Shown here: positions 25,800 to 35,139 of the stretch, one piece after another
How the letters are laid out: the number at the start of each line of letters is the position of its first letter
Numbering within the stretch: the first letter of the stretch is position 1
From: Marinobacter sp. LV10R510-11A
Lineage (GTDB): Bacteria; Pseudomonadota; Gammaproteobacteria; Pseudomonadales; Oleiphilaceae
Reading direction: 5' to 3'
Assembly (NCBI RefSeq): GCF_900215155.1
Contig: NZ_LT907980.1
Span: 4,154,001 to 4,218,000, forward strand
Length of the DNA: 64,000 nucleotides
Position numbers and translations under genes: made by a program
Notes under the pieces: generated by a model
What the model was told of the DNA's origin: nothing
Seen by the model: the letters and a program-made list of their open reading frames with translations, nothing else
The model's database searches: none

Positions 25800-26606
25800 T
25801 TACATGCTGGCGTTGGTACTCTCAAAGATTTTGTCTGCAGAGGCGGCGACAAACCCGTTGTAAAGACTGCCGTCGGGCATTGGATAGCGCAGTGCAAATT
25901 CATAAAAACAGCTGGGAATCGTCATGTCCCGATCACTGAACTGAACCGGAACCCGGTCGGCCATGGTGGATGACTGCTCAAGCAGGTCTTCAGGCGAGCC
26001 TTTTACTTCCCCACCAGAAGCATTCACCGTAAAGCCATTGTCTTTCAAAAGCTGGTTTATATCGGCGACTGTCTCAAAGTTCTGCAGGTGATTAACGCTT
26101 ACGGTGAAATGATTCGCGCGGTAGCCCCAAGCAGCGAGCCAAGCTGCATATTCGCTTTCATCTAGCAGCTTTCGGTAGGTGTCGTAATCCAAATCCCAGT
26201 GCCTGCCTGAATACAAAAAGTCGTCTGCGGTAACCTGTTCTTTTGTCATCTCTTCTACCAGTTTTTTCACCGTAGCTTGAAGCTCCGGTGAACACTGTTC
26301 TGTCAGCAGCTCTGAAATGAACACCCTGGGCGCTTCCGGGTCCTCATGCTCATAGTGCCGAGCATAGAGTTTTTTGCCTTCAAAGTGGTATTCACCCCCT
26401 TGGCGGTATCCCAGAGCAAGAAAGTGCTCCGCAAGAGATTCCAGACCAACCGGTGACAGGTTGAACGTTCGTAGAGCGATATGGTCGTTAATAATCCCGT
26501 GGTCTTCTTCGGCACCCAGAAAGCGGTGTATTTGCGCAGCCGACGGCGTAACGTCTCGATAATTCTGCCAGAGCTTCTCGAACAGGGTATTGCGGTCAGT
26601 ATGCAT
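25800..26606 (-). CDS. DUF1338 protein (2-oxoadipate dioxygenase/decarboxylase-like)
   Basis: 268-aa member of the DUF1338/HglS superfamily, Fe(II) enzymes related to vicinal oxygen chelate folds. Likely metal ligands are the His in DHGIINDHIALRTF (about residue 42), the His in GYRANHFTVSVNHL (about 168-175), and a Glu in CFYEFALRYP (about 236). Shorter than the about 460-aa HglS proteins that convert 2-oxoadipate to 2-hydroxyglutarate in lysine breakdown, so function may differ. It overlaps the end of astA by 11 bases and is likely cotranscribed, tying it to amino-acid catabolism. Confidence 0.8.
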   Translation of the reverse strand: MHTDRNTLFEKLWQNYRDVTPSAAQIHRFLGAEEDHGIINDHIALRTFNLSPVGLESLAEHFLALGYRQGGEYHFEGKKLYARHYEHEDPEAPRVFISELLTEQCSPELQATVKKLVEEMTKEQVTADDFLYSGRHWDLDYDTYRKLLDESEYAAWLAAWGYRANHFTVSVNHLQNFETVADINQLLKDNGFTVNASGGEVKGSPEDLLEQSSTMADRVPVQFSDRDMTIPSCFYEFALRYPMPDGSLYNGFVAASADKIFESTNASM

Positions 26607-27744
26607 AGTTTAACTCCGTGGCCGTGCTTCGAATTAGTGCGGGTGCTGCCTGATTTAAAGGCAGAAATCGGGAGGGCTCGCCGTCGCTAAGGCGCAGCTT
26701 TGTAGCAAGGGCAGGGGAGACAATCAGTGTATTTGCCAGCGCGCTATCTGCTTTTTCGGGGCTTGGATGGGCAGATACTTCAGATGTGATGGTTGCCCGG
26801 AAGTCTGCCGTTCCTGTGTTGGTAATCAGGATTGGTTGGTTGTGTTGGTAGTTAGCAGGTTCATCGTCACTGCTAGCTCTCATGCTAGTCCTCATGCTAG
26901 CGCCGCCAATTTGGACAGTGCATGGCGCAGAGGATTTCACGCTGCGAATGTCAGCCAGGGCACACTCAACGGTTGGCCCAGCATCGAACAAGTCGATGAG
27001 CCCTTTGTGTTGAAAACCCTCTGCTTCCAGTATCCGCAAGGCTGGCCGGGTGTGGTCGTGTACTTGGCTGAGAACCGCCTGGGCTTCTGGGCTCATCAGG
27101 CAAGTATAGAGCGGATGGGAAGGCATCAGCTCATCAATGAAATCTGTATAGCCTGCTCCCACTAAATGAGTTGCCCGGCCGAATTCCATATCAACGAAGT
27201 GGGCTTTCAGCCAGTCCCAGAAAGGCGATTGGCCAGCGGCATTGGAAACGCCGCGCATCTCGGCAATGACTTTGTCTGAAAAGCGTTCAGGATGAAGAGC
27301 CATAAATAGGAAGCGCACTCGGGAAAGCAGTTTTCCCGCATTGGCGCGGCGGAACTCCGGTCGCAGATAAAGCGAGCAGATTTCAGAATAGCCGGTGTAA
27401 TGGTTGCAGCGAGTGAGGGTTTCCACGCTTCGGCGAAGATCAAGATCCCGGGAATGATGGGTAACCGTGTTACGGCGGAAATGATAAAGCGGCTGAGTGT
27501 GCCCTGCACTTGCCTCTATTGCGGTGGTGCCGAGGATGTCTCCGGTGGTTTCATCTTCTAGTACGAACAGGTAATGCTCGTCGCCAGGGCATGACACCCG
27601 ACGCTCAAAGCTAGCCATTGAGTGAGCGATTTTTTGTGCCAGAGCATCTTTGTCGGGCATCAGTGATGTAAACCCCGAGCCGGATTCCGTGGCTATTTGA
27701 AACAGGGTGTCCAGATCCCTGTCGGTAATTGGTCGAATGATCAT
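26596..27744 (-). CDS. astA: Arginine N-succinyltransferase
   Basis: 382-aa acyltransferase, first enzyme of the arginine succinyltransferase (AST) pathway: arginine plus succinyl-CoA to N2-succinylarginine. Recognised from the opening IIRPITDRDLDTLFQIA, the LTRCNHYTGYSEICSLYL segment (about 112-129), RVRFLFMALHPERF, and AEMRGVSNAAGQSPFWDWL (about 165-182). The C-terminal 90 residues contain an insertion with a 12-bp DNA repeat (SMRTSMRAS). I chose ATG 27744; the TTG at 27753 lacks room for a ribosome site. No astBCDE here, so the pathway is completed elsewhere. Divergent from an Lrp-type gene. Confidence 0.9.
   Translation of the reverse strand: MIIRPITDRDLDTLFQIATESGSGFTSLMPDKDALAQKIAHSMASFERRVSCPGDEHYLFVLEDETTGDILGTTAIEASAGHTQPLYHFRRNTVTHHSRDLDLRRSVETLTRCNHYTGYSEICSLYLRPEFRRANAGKLLSRVRFLFMALHPERFSDKVIAEMRGVSNAAGQSPFWDWLKAHFVDMEFGRATHLVGAGYTDFIDELMPSHPLYTCLMSPEAQAVLSQVHDHTRPALRILEAEGFQHKGLIDLFDAGPTVECALADIRSVKSSAPCTVQIGGASMRTSMRASSDDEPANYQHNQPILITNTGTADFRATITSEVSAHPSPEKADSALANTLIVSPALATKLRLSDGEPSRFLPLNQAAPALIRSTATELNYAY
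26872..26901. repeat. 12-bp tandem repeat in astA
   Basis: GCTAGCTCTCAT, GCTAGTCCTCAT, then GCTAGC: 2.5 copies of a 12-bp unit encoding SMRTSMRAS. It adds four residues per unit to a linker region of AstA and could vary in copy number without frameshift. Confidence 0.75.
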
Positions 27745-27860
27745 GGGCTGCAACCTGACGTTGTTTCGGGACAGTATGAAGCTAAGCCTAAACAGTTTGC
27801 AGGTGCAAAATGCGCGAAATGGACTATGCTTTTGTCATAATGACCAGATGAGTAGTCAAG

Positions 27861-28289
27861 ATGATTGGGAGCGCAGACCAAAAGCTAATTATGCTGCTAC
27901 GGCAAAACGCCAGAGCCAGCATTACGGATCTGGCCAAGGCCTTGCACCTGTCGCGATCAACGGTGCAAAACCGGATAGCGCGGCTGGAGGCCAGCGGCGT
28001 GATTGCGGGGTACTCTGTGCAATTGGGTGGGGTTTTTTTGGCGAGCCAAGTGGAGGCACACGTGTCTATAAAAGTCGCCCAGAAACTAACAGCGCGAACC
28101 AATTCTGTACTTGAGAGCATCAGCCAAGTATCGCAACTGTTCTCGGTAAGCGGCGAGTATGATTTGATAGCGATTGTACAGGCGCAGTCTCTGGAGGAGC
28201 TGAGTACCGTATTGGATGAAATCGGGAACCTTGATGGCGTTGAGCGCACTAACTCAGCCGTGGTGCTAGAAACCCGCTTTCGGCGCTGA
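27861..28289 (+). CDS. Lrp/AsnC-family transcriptional regulator
   Basis: 142-aa regulator with a winged HTH (about residues 4-55, LIMLLRQNARASITDLAKAL then LSRSTVQNRIARLE) and a RAM domain (about 62-140). Divergent from astA with 116 bases between starts, so control of the arginine genes is likely by position. It is distinct from the Lrp protein at 8402. Start ATG 27861 overlaps no clear ribosome site; AAGATG precedes it. Confidence 0.87.
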   Translation: MIGSADQKLIMLLRQNARASITDLAKALHLSRSTVQNRIARLEASGVIAGYSVQLGGVFLASQVEAHVSIKVAQKLTARTNSVLESISQVSQLFSVSGEYDLIAIVQAQSLEELSTVLDEIGNLDGVERTNSAVVLETRFRR

Positions 28290-28328
28290 TCGCAAGCCCG
28301 CAGGCAATAACAACTATAAGGAGTTTTC

Positions 28329-30011
28329 ATGGCAGTGGATCCCCGTAGACAAACCTCTTTGCACGCGTTGTATTACTGGGCGGAGCAGCGTCCCGATACG
28401 CTTTATATGACCCAACCCTATCCAGATGGCACGGTGGAGGAAGTCACTTGGAGGCAGGCGGCTGATCAGGTATCGCGTATGGCCGCCCACCTGAACAGTT
28501 TGGGGTTGCCTGAACGTAGCAGTATTGCAGTGTTGGGCAAAAACAGTGCGCACTGGATGTTGTCAGATTTGGCCATATGGGCAGCAGGGCATGTGTCTGT
28601 ACCGCTATACCCCACACTCAACGGTGAATCTGCCGCCTATGTTCTCGAGCACAGCGGGGCTGCGCTGCTTTTTCTAGGAAAGCTCGATGGAATAGCAGAT
28701 GGTTGGAACGATATCAAAGGACATATTCCTTCGGATCTTCCGATTATCTCTCTGCCCATGTCGCCACGAAAGGATACTCCCCAGTGGCTGGATATTATTG
28801 CGGAGCACAAGCCGGCATCGCCCAAATTACCCGATCCGGATTCGCTGGCTACTATTGTGTACACCTCAGGTAGCACCGGCCGCCCTAAAGGCGTCATGCA
28901 CTGTTTCCGCGCCATGGTGGCGGTCGCGGACGGGTTGGAGCAGATGTTCACTGCGACACCAGACGATCGCATGCTTTCCTATCTTCCCTTGGCTCATGTG
29001 GCAGAGCGAGCAGCGGTGGAAACCCTGTCACTGTATTTTGGCTTTCGTGTTTATTTTGCCAATTCCCTAGACACCTTTCAGGAGGATCTACAGCGGGCCC
29101 GGCCAACTCTGTTTTTCTCTGTGCCGCGCCTGTGGATGAAGTTCTACCTGGGTGTGAACACGAAATTGCCGCTCAGAAAGCAAAAATTTCTGTTTCGCAT
29201 TCCCTTCGTCGGCTCGTTAGTGAAAAAGAAGGTTGTTAGGCAGCTAGGGCTGGATCATTGCCGTGTGGCCCTGACTGGCGCGGCACCTTTGTCGGAAGAG
29301 ATCATCAATTGGTACCGCAACCTCGGGCTTGAGTTGCTGGAGGTGTACGGTATGACTGAGAACTTCGGTTACTCCCACCTCAGCCGGCCGGGGCAGGCCA
29401 GGAGTGGTTACGTGGGCGTGACCAATCCCGGCGTGGAGCATCGTATCGGTGATGGCGGCGAGGTGCAGGTAAAAAGTATGGGAGCGATGCTGGGCTACTA
29501 TCAAAATGAAGAAAAAACACGGGAGGACGTTACCGCCGACGGCTTCCTAAAAACCGGTGATATGGGCGAAATCGATGCCGATGGCTATCTGCGGATTACC
29601 GGCAGGGTGAAAGACATATTCAAAACCTCCAAGGGCAAGTATGTGGTGCCGGTGCCTATTGAGAACCGGTTTAATCATCCTTCGGTGGAGGTTGTTTGTG
29701 TGGCCGGTGCCAACCAGCCCCAGCCGTGCATGATGATACTGCTCTCGGAGGAGGCCCGGGGTGCGCTTTCAAATGGCACAAACCGGGATGAGCTAGAGCA
29801 GGAGTTGGAAAACGAGTTGAAGGCGGTGAACGAAGGCTGTGAGGCACACGAAAAGATCGCGTTTGTGGTGGTGGTGAAAGAGCCGTGGACGATGGAAAAC
29901 GGCATGCTGACACCCACCATGAAGATCAAGCGAAACGTGATCGAGGAGATTTATAACCGTAAGATGGACGAATGGTTTGAGCAGAAAAAGAAGGTGATAT
30001 GGGAGTTCTGA
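28329..30011 (+). CDS. AMP-dependent acyl-CoA synthetase (long-chain type)
   Basis: 560-aa adenylate-forming ligase activating a carboxylic acid, probably a fatty acid, to acyl-CoA. The P-loop VYTSGSTGRPKGVMH (about 177-191), the YGMTENFGY motif (about 338-346) and GDMGEIDADGYLRITGR (about 417-433) are in the right places. DIFKTSKGKYVVP near 436-448 with the late helical insertion resembles eukaryote-like long-chain synthetases. Good ribosome site AAGGAG 7 bases upstream. A clear terminator follows at 30023-30061. A second, different CoA ligase lies at 46922-48565. Confidence 0.9.
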   Translation: MAVDPRRQTSLHALYYWAEQRPDTLYMTQPYPDGTVEEVTWRQAADQVSRMAAHLNSLGLPERSSIAVLGKNSAHWMLSDLAIWAAGHVSVPLYPTLNGESAAYVLEHSGAALLFLGKLDGIADGWNDIKGHIPSDLPIISLPMSPRKDTPQWLDIIAEHKPASPKLPDPDSLATIVYTSGSTGRPKGVMHCFRAMVAVADGLEQMFTATPDDRMLSYLPLAHVAERAAVETLSLYFGFRVYFANSLDTFQEDLQRARPTLFFSVPRLWMKFYLGVNTKLPLRKQKFLFRIPFVGSLVKKKVVRQLGLDHCRVALTGAAPLSEEIINWYRNLGLELLEVYGMTENFGYSHLSRPGQARSGYVGVTNPGVEHRIGDGGEVQVKSMGAMLGYYQNEEKTREDVTADGFLKTGDMGEIDADGYLRITGRVKDIFKTSKGKYVVPVPIENRFNHPSVEVVCVAGANQPQPCMMILLSEEARGALSNGTNRDELEQELENELKAVNEGCEAHEKIAFVVVVKEPWTMENGMLTPTMKIKRNVIEEIYNRKMDEWFEQKKKVIWEF

Positions 30012-30022
30012 CTGTGTAATGC

Positions 30023-30061
30023 AAAACGCCGGCGCCTCGATTTAAGAGACGTCGGCGTTTT
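30023..30061. terminator. Rho-independent terminator after the acyl-CoA synthetase
   Basis: AAAACGCCGGCG (30023-30034) pairs with CGTCGGCGTTTT (30050-30061), 12 positions with one wobble, with A and T runs on the outer ends so that it can act in both directions. The minus-strand small gene at 30125 also ends toward it. Confidence 0.8.
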
Positions 30062-30124
30062 CAGTCAGGTTGTCGATAAAGGGTTGCGCTATAGATGCAG
30101 CTCTTTACGTTTGCCTAGCTGTAA

Positions 30125-30319
30125 TCAGTGTCCGCCTTGCATCTGGGCCATATCCGGCGTTCCCGCAACGGCCTTGCGGTTAAATGAGCGCAGTTTACGG
30201 CTCATGAACTGAACCGCTATCTTAGCAGCCGCACGGGTATGCTGGCTTCTCACCTCAGTACTATTATGGAGGATACTGGATGGTAGCGGTTGAACGGTTG
30301 CGATATGTCTTTGTGCCAT
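30125..30319 (-). CDS. Small basic protein, hypothetical
   Basis: 64-aa protein, rich in Arg, Gln and Ser, no membrane segment. The ribosome site is strong (AAGGAGG with 8 bases to the ATG), which is the main reason to believe in it. The C-terminal half, FMSRKLRSFNRKAVAGTPDM, looks like a conserved short motif but I cannot name a family. It is alone on the minus strand between a synthetase and a LysR gene, ending near a bidirectional terminator. Confidence 0.6.
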   Translation of the reverse strand: MAQRHIATVQPLPSSILHNSTEVRSQHTRAAAKIAVQFMSRKLRSFNRKAVAGTPDMAQMQGGH

Positions 30320-30446
30320 AGCGACTTCCTCCTTATCTGGTGAGTTAGTTCCGGAACCAATCCGAATTTACGCTAATTGTAGAGGTGTTATTTTGCAGCT
30401 TAAATACGTTAAAATCCCTATTCATGTTGCAAATACGCAGTAGCTT

Positions 30447-31349
30447 ATGGATTGGGATTATCTTCGATATATACATGCTCTGGCAATAGGTGGAACCCTC
30501 GCAAAAGCCGGAGAATTACTGGGTGTGCACCAAACCACGGTTTTGCGTCGGCTGGATCAGATGGAAGAGTCGCTGGGTGTGCAGTTTTTTGAACGAAACC
30601 GCGATGGGCTGCAGCTTACCCCCGCAGGGGAAACCGCCTTCCGCAATGCTGCAAAGCTGTCGGTTGAGATGGAAAATCTCGAACGCAAGCTGGTAGGGCA
30701 GGATTCAGCGCCCGTGGGCAGAGTGCGTTTGGCGACAGAAGACGCGATGATGAGCGAATTACTCGGGCCGATTCTGGCGGAGTTGGTGCGTGAGTTTCCC
30801 GACATTGAGTTAGAAATACTGACGGACAACGATGTATCCAATCTCAGTCATCGGGAAGCGGACCTGACTTTGCGCCCGGAAAACAAACCCCAAGCGACAT
30901 TGGAGGGGGAGCGCATCGCTTCCATTGAGTCTGCTGTATACGGTTCTGCCGCATATTGCCGGCGCAATCGCAATATGGATATTGAGAATCATGCGGATGA
31001 TTGCCTCTGGATTATTCCAGACGACACCTTCAGTCACCTAGCAACGGGCCGGTGGTACCGCAAGCAACTGAAAGGTGTCAGTTCGGTGATCCGCTGCAAC
31101 AGCTTGCATGCAATGTACACGTTGGCTCGCGCGGGAGCCGGCTTGGCTGTGTTGCCGTGTTATTTGGGTGAGGCCACCAAAGAACTGCGCCGCCTGTCAG
31201 ATCCGATTGAGGGTGAAAGCGTCGATCTTTGGTTACATGTAAACCAAGATACCCAGCAAATGGCCAGGGTTCGCATTGTGATGGAGTTTCTGGTGGAGCG
31301 CCTGCAGGCCCAGGCGCCGGTTATTGAGTTCAACCCGGCAGCCCAATGA
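30447..31349 (+). CDS. LysR-family transcriptional regulator
   Basis: 300-aa LTTR with an N-terminal winged HTH (about residues 1-60; GTLAKAGELLGVHQTTVLRR then LDQMEESLGVQFFERN) and a periplasmic-binding-like effector domain (about 90-290). Neither flank is an obvious target: upstream is a small minus-strand gene, downstream a convergent transglycosylase. The start ATG at 30447 has TAGC only as a ribosome site, so translation may be weak. Effector unknown. Confidence 0.88.
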   Translation: MDWDYLRYIHALAIGGTLAKAGELLGVHQTTVLRRLDQMEESLGVQFFERNRDGLQLTPAGETAFRNAAKLSVEMENLERKLVGQDSAPVGRVRLATEDAMMSELLGPILAELVREFPDIELEILTDNDVSNLSHREADLTLRPENKPQATLEGERIASIESAVYGSAAYCRRNRNMDIENHADDCLWIIPDDTFSHLATGRWYRKQLKGVSSVIRCNSLHAMYTLARAGAGLAVLPCYLGEATKELRRLSDPIEGESVDLWLHVNQDTQQMARVRIVMEFLVERLQAQAPVIEFNPAAQ

Positions 31350-31412
31350 TTGTGCGAATCGTTTTCAGCTACAGAATGGCCAAAACTGATACCAATGCCA
31401 GCACTGGAATTC

Positions 31413-32105
31413 CTACTCACAGGATTTGAGTTGATTATCGTAACGGAAGGCGCGGCTCTGAACCCTTGAGGCCAGAGCGGTTACCGCGGGTTTACGGGCA
31501 AAGGTTTTGCGGGCGTAACCGCCACGGCCTTCGTGGTAAGCCAAGTAAAGCTGGCGTGGGTTGTAGAAGGGAATGTTGAGTTGTCGGTTGGTGAGATGGT
31601 TGTACCAACCTACAAAGTCCAGTGCGTGCTCCATATCGGTGCGTACGGTGAAAAAACCGTCGCCATTGGCGGCAAGATACTCCCCCCACGCGGGGTCCAA
31701 AGCCTGGGCGTAGCCGTACGCCGTGGTTGGGCGGCTCCAAGGTATAAAGCCCCACAACACCGTTCTGGGTGGCTGGGCGTGGCTGCGAAATGAGGACTCG
31801 TAGTAAACGAAAGCCATTTGGGTCGCGATGGGCGTACCCCAACGTGCCTGCGAATCGCTTGCGTAGTCGTACCAGACGGTATGCTTCCGGAAAATTTCGC
31901 ACAGATCATCGGGGTTAACCGGTGGGTTGGGGGCTAGCAGGCTAAAACGTAGTGTTGCCCATGTGCCGATAAGCACCCCGAGCACCGGAAGGCCGTACCA
32001 TTTCAACCGGGATAACCATCGATCACGGCGGGTTTGGCGCCGTTTCCTGCGTGGGCGTGTCGGTTGCCAGAATTTTCCTACCAAACTGTCATCTCCAGAA
32101 CCCAT
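31413..32105 (-). CDS. Membrane-anchored lytic transglycosylase-like protein
   Basis: 230-aa protein with a very basic cytoplasmic tail (residues 10-35), one membrane anchor (about 38-57) and a periplasmic SLT-like domain. The probable catalytic glutamate is Glu103 in AFVYYESSFRSHA, followed by GYAQALDPAWGEY and later YNPRQLYLAYHEGRGGYAR, which mirror the SLT segments after the catalytic helix. Probably cleaves murein while tethered to the inner membrane. It is the second transglycosylase of the window besides the exported one at 12818. Function inferred from motif order. Confidence 0.78.
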   Translation of the reverse strand: MGSGDDSLVGKFWQPTRPRRKRRQTRRDRWLSRLKWYGLPVLGVLIGTWATLRFSLLAPNPPVNPDDLCEIFRKHTVWYDYASDSQARWGTPIATQMAFVYYESSFRSHAQPPRTVLWGFIPWSRPTTAYGYAQALDPAWGEYLAANGDGFFTVRTDMEHALDFVGWYNHLTNRQLNIPFYNPRQLYLAYHEGRGGYARKTFARKPAVTALASRVQSRAFRYDNQLKSCE

Positions 32106-32173
32106 GGATTGCTTGCTCAGGGGAGGGTGCGCGTGTCATAAACGCAGCATCCACCAAACAGGATGATAGTTAA

Positions 32174-32992
32174 ATGAAGCTTGGCACCCTAGTTAAACCT
32201 CTTTTAATCACCGGTCTGTTTCTGGCTGGCCCTGCCATGGCCGCGCCTAGTGCCCAGCAGGTTCTGTCGGCATCACCTATCGACGACATTGTTGATCGCT
32301 ACCCCGCCATGATGAGCGAAGGCATCCGCGAGGGTCTGAAGCGGAACCAGCAGCTTCCACCAATGGTTGCGGACACCATTGGATATGTCGTCACTAACAG
32401 CTTCCGTGCTGCGGATATAGAGCAGCAGATTGTGAAGAATCTCGAGCGTGACCTCTCCGGGAAGCAGCTTGAAGCAGTAGAGAGCTGGTACAAGACACCC
32501 GTGGCCAAGAAAATCTCGGCTGCGGAAGTGGCGGCTTCAGACCCAGCTGCTTGGCGACAGATTCAGGCTAGGGCGCCGGAGCTGAACAAGAAATACAAAG
32601 GCACGGATCGCGCCCAGACGTTTGAGCGGTTTGACCGTGCAGCCCGCGCCACCGAAAGCGCAGTAGATACCACCATTGCCGTGCAGCTTGGGCTGGCAAC
32701 CGCTATGGCAGCGTTCAGCAGTGATTCAGAAAATTACGATGCGCTCAAACAGAACATAGAGAACCAGCGCGGCCAAATTCGGGGCGTTGTTGAGCAGCAG
32801 GTGTATGACAGTTATCTGCACACCTATGAAAAAATCAGCGCTCAGGAGATGGGGTTGTATATCGATTTTCTGGAAAGTGGCCCGGGATCTGCGTTTTCAA
32901 AAACGGTTACCCAGAGTATTCAACAGGCCATTACCGATCCGATTGAATCCATCGGCAATCAGATGGCGCGTTTTCTCTCCCCGCAAAAATAG
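32174..32992 (+). CDS. DUF2059 exported protein
   Basis: 272-aa periplasmic protein with signal peptide (residues 1-23, ending AMAAP). The DUF2059 region appears twice-like in its helical content: LSGKQLEAVESWYKTPVAKK near residue 95 is the recognisable core (tilted helices followed by a short W-Y motif), and a second helix set ends SAQEMGLYIDFLESGPGSAF near 240. Function unknown. Divergent from the anchored transglycosylase gene with 68 bases between starts; convergent with ppiC. Confidence 0.8.
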   Translation: MKLGTLVKPLLITGLFLAGPAMAAPSAQQVLSASPIDDIVDRYPAMMSEGIREGLKRNQQLPPMVADTIGYVVTNSFRAADIEQQIVKNLERDLSGKQLEAVESWYKTPVAKKISAAEVAASDPAAWRQIQARAPELNKKYKGTDRAQTFERFDRAARATESAVDTTIAVQLGLATAMAAFSSDSENYDALKQNIENQRGQIRGVVEQQVYDSYLHTYEKISAQEMGLYIDFLESGPGSAFSKTVTQSIQQAITDPIESIGNQMARFLSPQK

Positions 32993-33054
32993 GGCAGGCG
33001 CGGTAAGAGCACTTAGCTGTGCTTAGAAAGCCCTTAACCGCGCCTAGAAAACCC

Positions 33055-33333
33055 TTAGCTGCGACCGGTTACTTCCAGCAGGTGGTAGCCAAACTGGGTT
33101 TTGATGGGGCCGATCACGGTGTTCAGTTCGCCGTTAAATGCTGCATGGTCGAACTCGGGAACCATCTGGCCTGGGCCAAAGGTGCCTAGGTCGCCGCCGC
33201 TACGACCGGAAGGGCAAGAAGAGTGCTGCTTGGCAGCTTCTGCAAAATCTTGGCCGCCTTCAATGGCCTTCTTCAGTTCTTCACATTTTGCTTCGCTGTC
33301 TACCAGAATGTGGCGTGCGGTTGCTTCTGCCAT
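33055..33333 (-). CDS. ppiC: Parvulin-type peptidyl-prolyl isomerase
   Basis: 92-aa single-domain cytoplasmic parvulin, the same length as E. coli PpiC. The fold is plain: ARHILVDSEAKCEEL at the start (catalytic His), DFAEAAKQHSSCPSG, GGDLGTFGPGQMVPEFDHAA and the ending PIKTQFGYHLLEVTGRS with the second conserved histidine. It speeds cis-trans isomerisation at prolyl bonds. Divergent from the ybiT-type gene. Between its stop and the DUF2059 stop lies a 21-bp imperfect tandem repeat (about 33019-33062) that reaches into the ppiC 3' end. Confidence 0.92.
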   Translation of the reverse strand: MAEATARHILVDSEAKCEELKKAIEGGQDFAEAAKQHSSCPSGRSGGDLGTFGPGQMVPEFDHAAFNGELNTVIGPIKTQFGYHLLEVTGRS

Positions 33334-33515
33334 GGTAATTATCCTTAAAGAGAATGAATGGGTACTTCAGAGGAGGAATGCTGCCCGTCCCCTTCGCTTG
33401 AGGCAAGCCTTTTTATCGGGGTTTTTGCGACCTCACGGTTGTCACTGCAAACCTGTACAATGCCCGCTTTCTTTAGCCGGCGCGGCGCTGGCCCTCACAT
33501 CTATAGGTTTGTTTC

Positions 33516-35102
33516 TTGATCTCTACTGCCAATATTACCATGCAATTCGGGGCCAAGCCCCTGTTTGAAAACGTTTCTGCCAAGTTCGGTAACGGCAATC
33601 GCTACGGCCTGATCGGGGCCAACGGCAGCGGTAAATCCACTCTGATGAAGATCCTCGGCGGTGACCTCGAGCCCTCCGGAGGCCAGGTCATGCTAGAGCC
33701 GAACGTTCGCTTGGGCAAACTGCGACAAGATCAGTTTGCCTTTGAGACCTATTCTGTTATCGACACAGTCATCATGGGCCATGAAGAGCTGTCGGAGGTT
33801 AAAGAAGAACGTGATCGCATCTACTCGCTCCCAGAGATGAGCGAAAAAGACGGTATGGCGGTTGCGGATCTGGAAGTACAGTTTGCTGAGATGGACGGCT
33901 ACACAGCCGAATCCCGCGCCGGTGAGCTGCTTTTAGGATTGGACATTCCCCTAGAGCAGCACAATGGGCTTATGAGTCGCCTGGCGCCAGGCTGGAAACT
34001 GCGGGTACTGCTGGCTCAGGCACTGTTCTCGAACCCAGACGTTCTGTTGCTGGACGAGCCTACCAACCACCTGGATATCAACACCATCCGCTGGCTGGAA
34101 AACATTCTGGTGGCTCGTAGCAGTACCATGATCATCATTTCCCACGACCGCCACTTCCTGAATAGCGTGTGCACCCACATGGCGGACCTGGACTACCGCG
34201 AGCTGAAGCTGTTCCCGGGGAATTACGATGAGTACATGACTGCCGCCACACAAGCACGTGATCGTATGCTCTCGGATAACGCGAAGAAAAAGGTCCAGAT
34301 TGCAGAGCTGCAGCAGTTTGTAAGCCGCTTCTCCGCCAACGCCTCGAAAGCGAAGCAGGCGACCTCTCGCGCACGCCAGATCGATAAGATCCAGCTAGAT
34401 GAAGTAAAGCCTTCCAGCCGCATCAGCCCGTTCATCCGCTTTGAACAAGGCAAAAAACTACATCGCCAGGCGGTAACCATTCGGGAACTGACCAAGGGTT
34501 TCGATGAAAAGGCTCTATTCAACAAGCTGAACCTGCAGGTTGAAGCCGGCGAGCGCGTGGCCATCATCGGTGCTAACGGTATCGGTAAAACCACGCTACT
34601 GCAGTGCCTGACCGGCGCGTACGAGCCTGACAGCGGTGAGATAAAGTGGACGGACAGCGCCGAAGTGGGCTACTACGCTCAGGATCACACGGCGGATTTC
34701 GCCGCAGACGATACGCTGACAGAATGGATGGCTCAGTGGACAACGGGCGGTGAGCAACTGATACGCGGCACGCTGGGGCGCATGCTGTTCTCTGGCGACG
34801 ACATTGCTAAGTCGGTGCGGGTAATCTCCGGTGGTGAACAGGGGCGCATGCTGTTCGGCAAGCTGATTCTGCAAAAGCCAAACGTGATGCTGATGGATGA
34901 GCCCACCAACCACTTGGATATGGAGTCCATCGAGGCGTTGAACCTGGCGCTTGAGAACTACCCGGGTACATTGATTTTTGTGAGCCACGACCGTGAGTTT
35001 GTATCTTCACTGGCGACTCGGATTATTGAATTGACGCCTGAGGGTATTACTGACTTTAGCGGCAGCTACGACGATTACCTGCGTAGTCAGGGATACGTTT
35101 GA
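33516..35102 (+). CDS. ybiT: ABC-F family ATPase, YbiT type
   Basis: 528-aa soluble protein with two ABC domains and a short linker arm; no membrane part. Walker A is GANGSGKST (about 34-42) and GANGIGKTT (about 352-360); both Walker B strands end [12 protein letters not shown] and [12 protein letters not shown]. The first signature is LAPGWKLR, and E. coli YbiT also has APG here, so it is normal for the subfamily. ABC-F proteins act at the ribosomal E site in translation. The start is a TTG at 33516; position matches YbiT N-termini and no ATG is nearby. Upstream Shine-Dalgarno is weak. Confidence 0.92.
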   Translation: MISTANITMQFGAKPLFENVSAKFGNGNRYGLIGANGSGKSTLMKILGGDLEPSGGQVMLEPNVRLGKLRQDQFAFETYSVIDTVIMGHEELSEVKEERDRIYSLPEMSEKDGMAVADLEVQFAEMDGYTAESRAGELLLGLDIPLEQHNGLMSRLAPGWKLRVLLAQALFSNPDVLLLDEPTNHLDINTIRWLENILVARSSTMIIISHDRHFLNSVCTHMADLDYRELKLFPGNYDEYMTAATQARDRMLSDNAKKKVQIAELQQFVSRFSANASKAKQATSRARQIDKIQLDEVKPSSRISPFIRFEQGKKLHRQAVTIRELTKGFDEKALFNKLNLQVEAGERVAIIGANGIGKTTLLQCLTGAYEPDSGEIKWTDSAEVGYYAQDHTADFAADDTLTEWMAQWTTGGEQLIRGTLGRMLFSGDDIAKSVRVISGGEQGRMLFGKLILQKPNVMLMDEPTNHLDMESIEALNLALENYPGTLIFVSHDREFVSSLATRIIELTPEGITDFSGSYDDYLRSQGYV

Positions 35103-35139
35103 GTTTCGTAGATTCGATCAACCACACGAGGAAGCTGCA

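Noticed and set aside
33019..33062. Imperfect 21-bp tandem repeat between DUF2059 and ppiC
   Set aside because: Two diverged copies only; no hairpin, no array, probably a simple duplication.
33516..35102. Apparently degenerate first ABC signature (LAPGWKLR in place of LSGG)
   Set aside because: E. coli YbiT also has APGWKLR there, so it is the subfamily norm and not a lesion.
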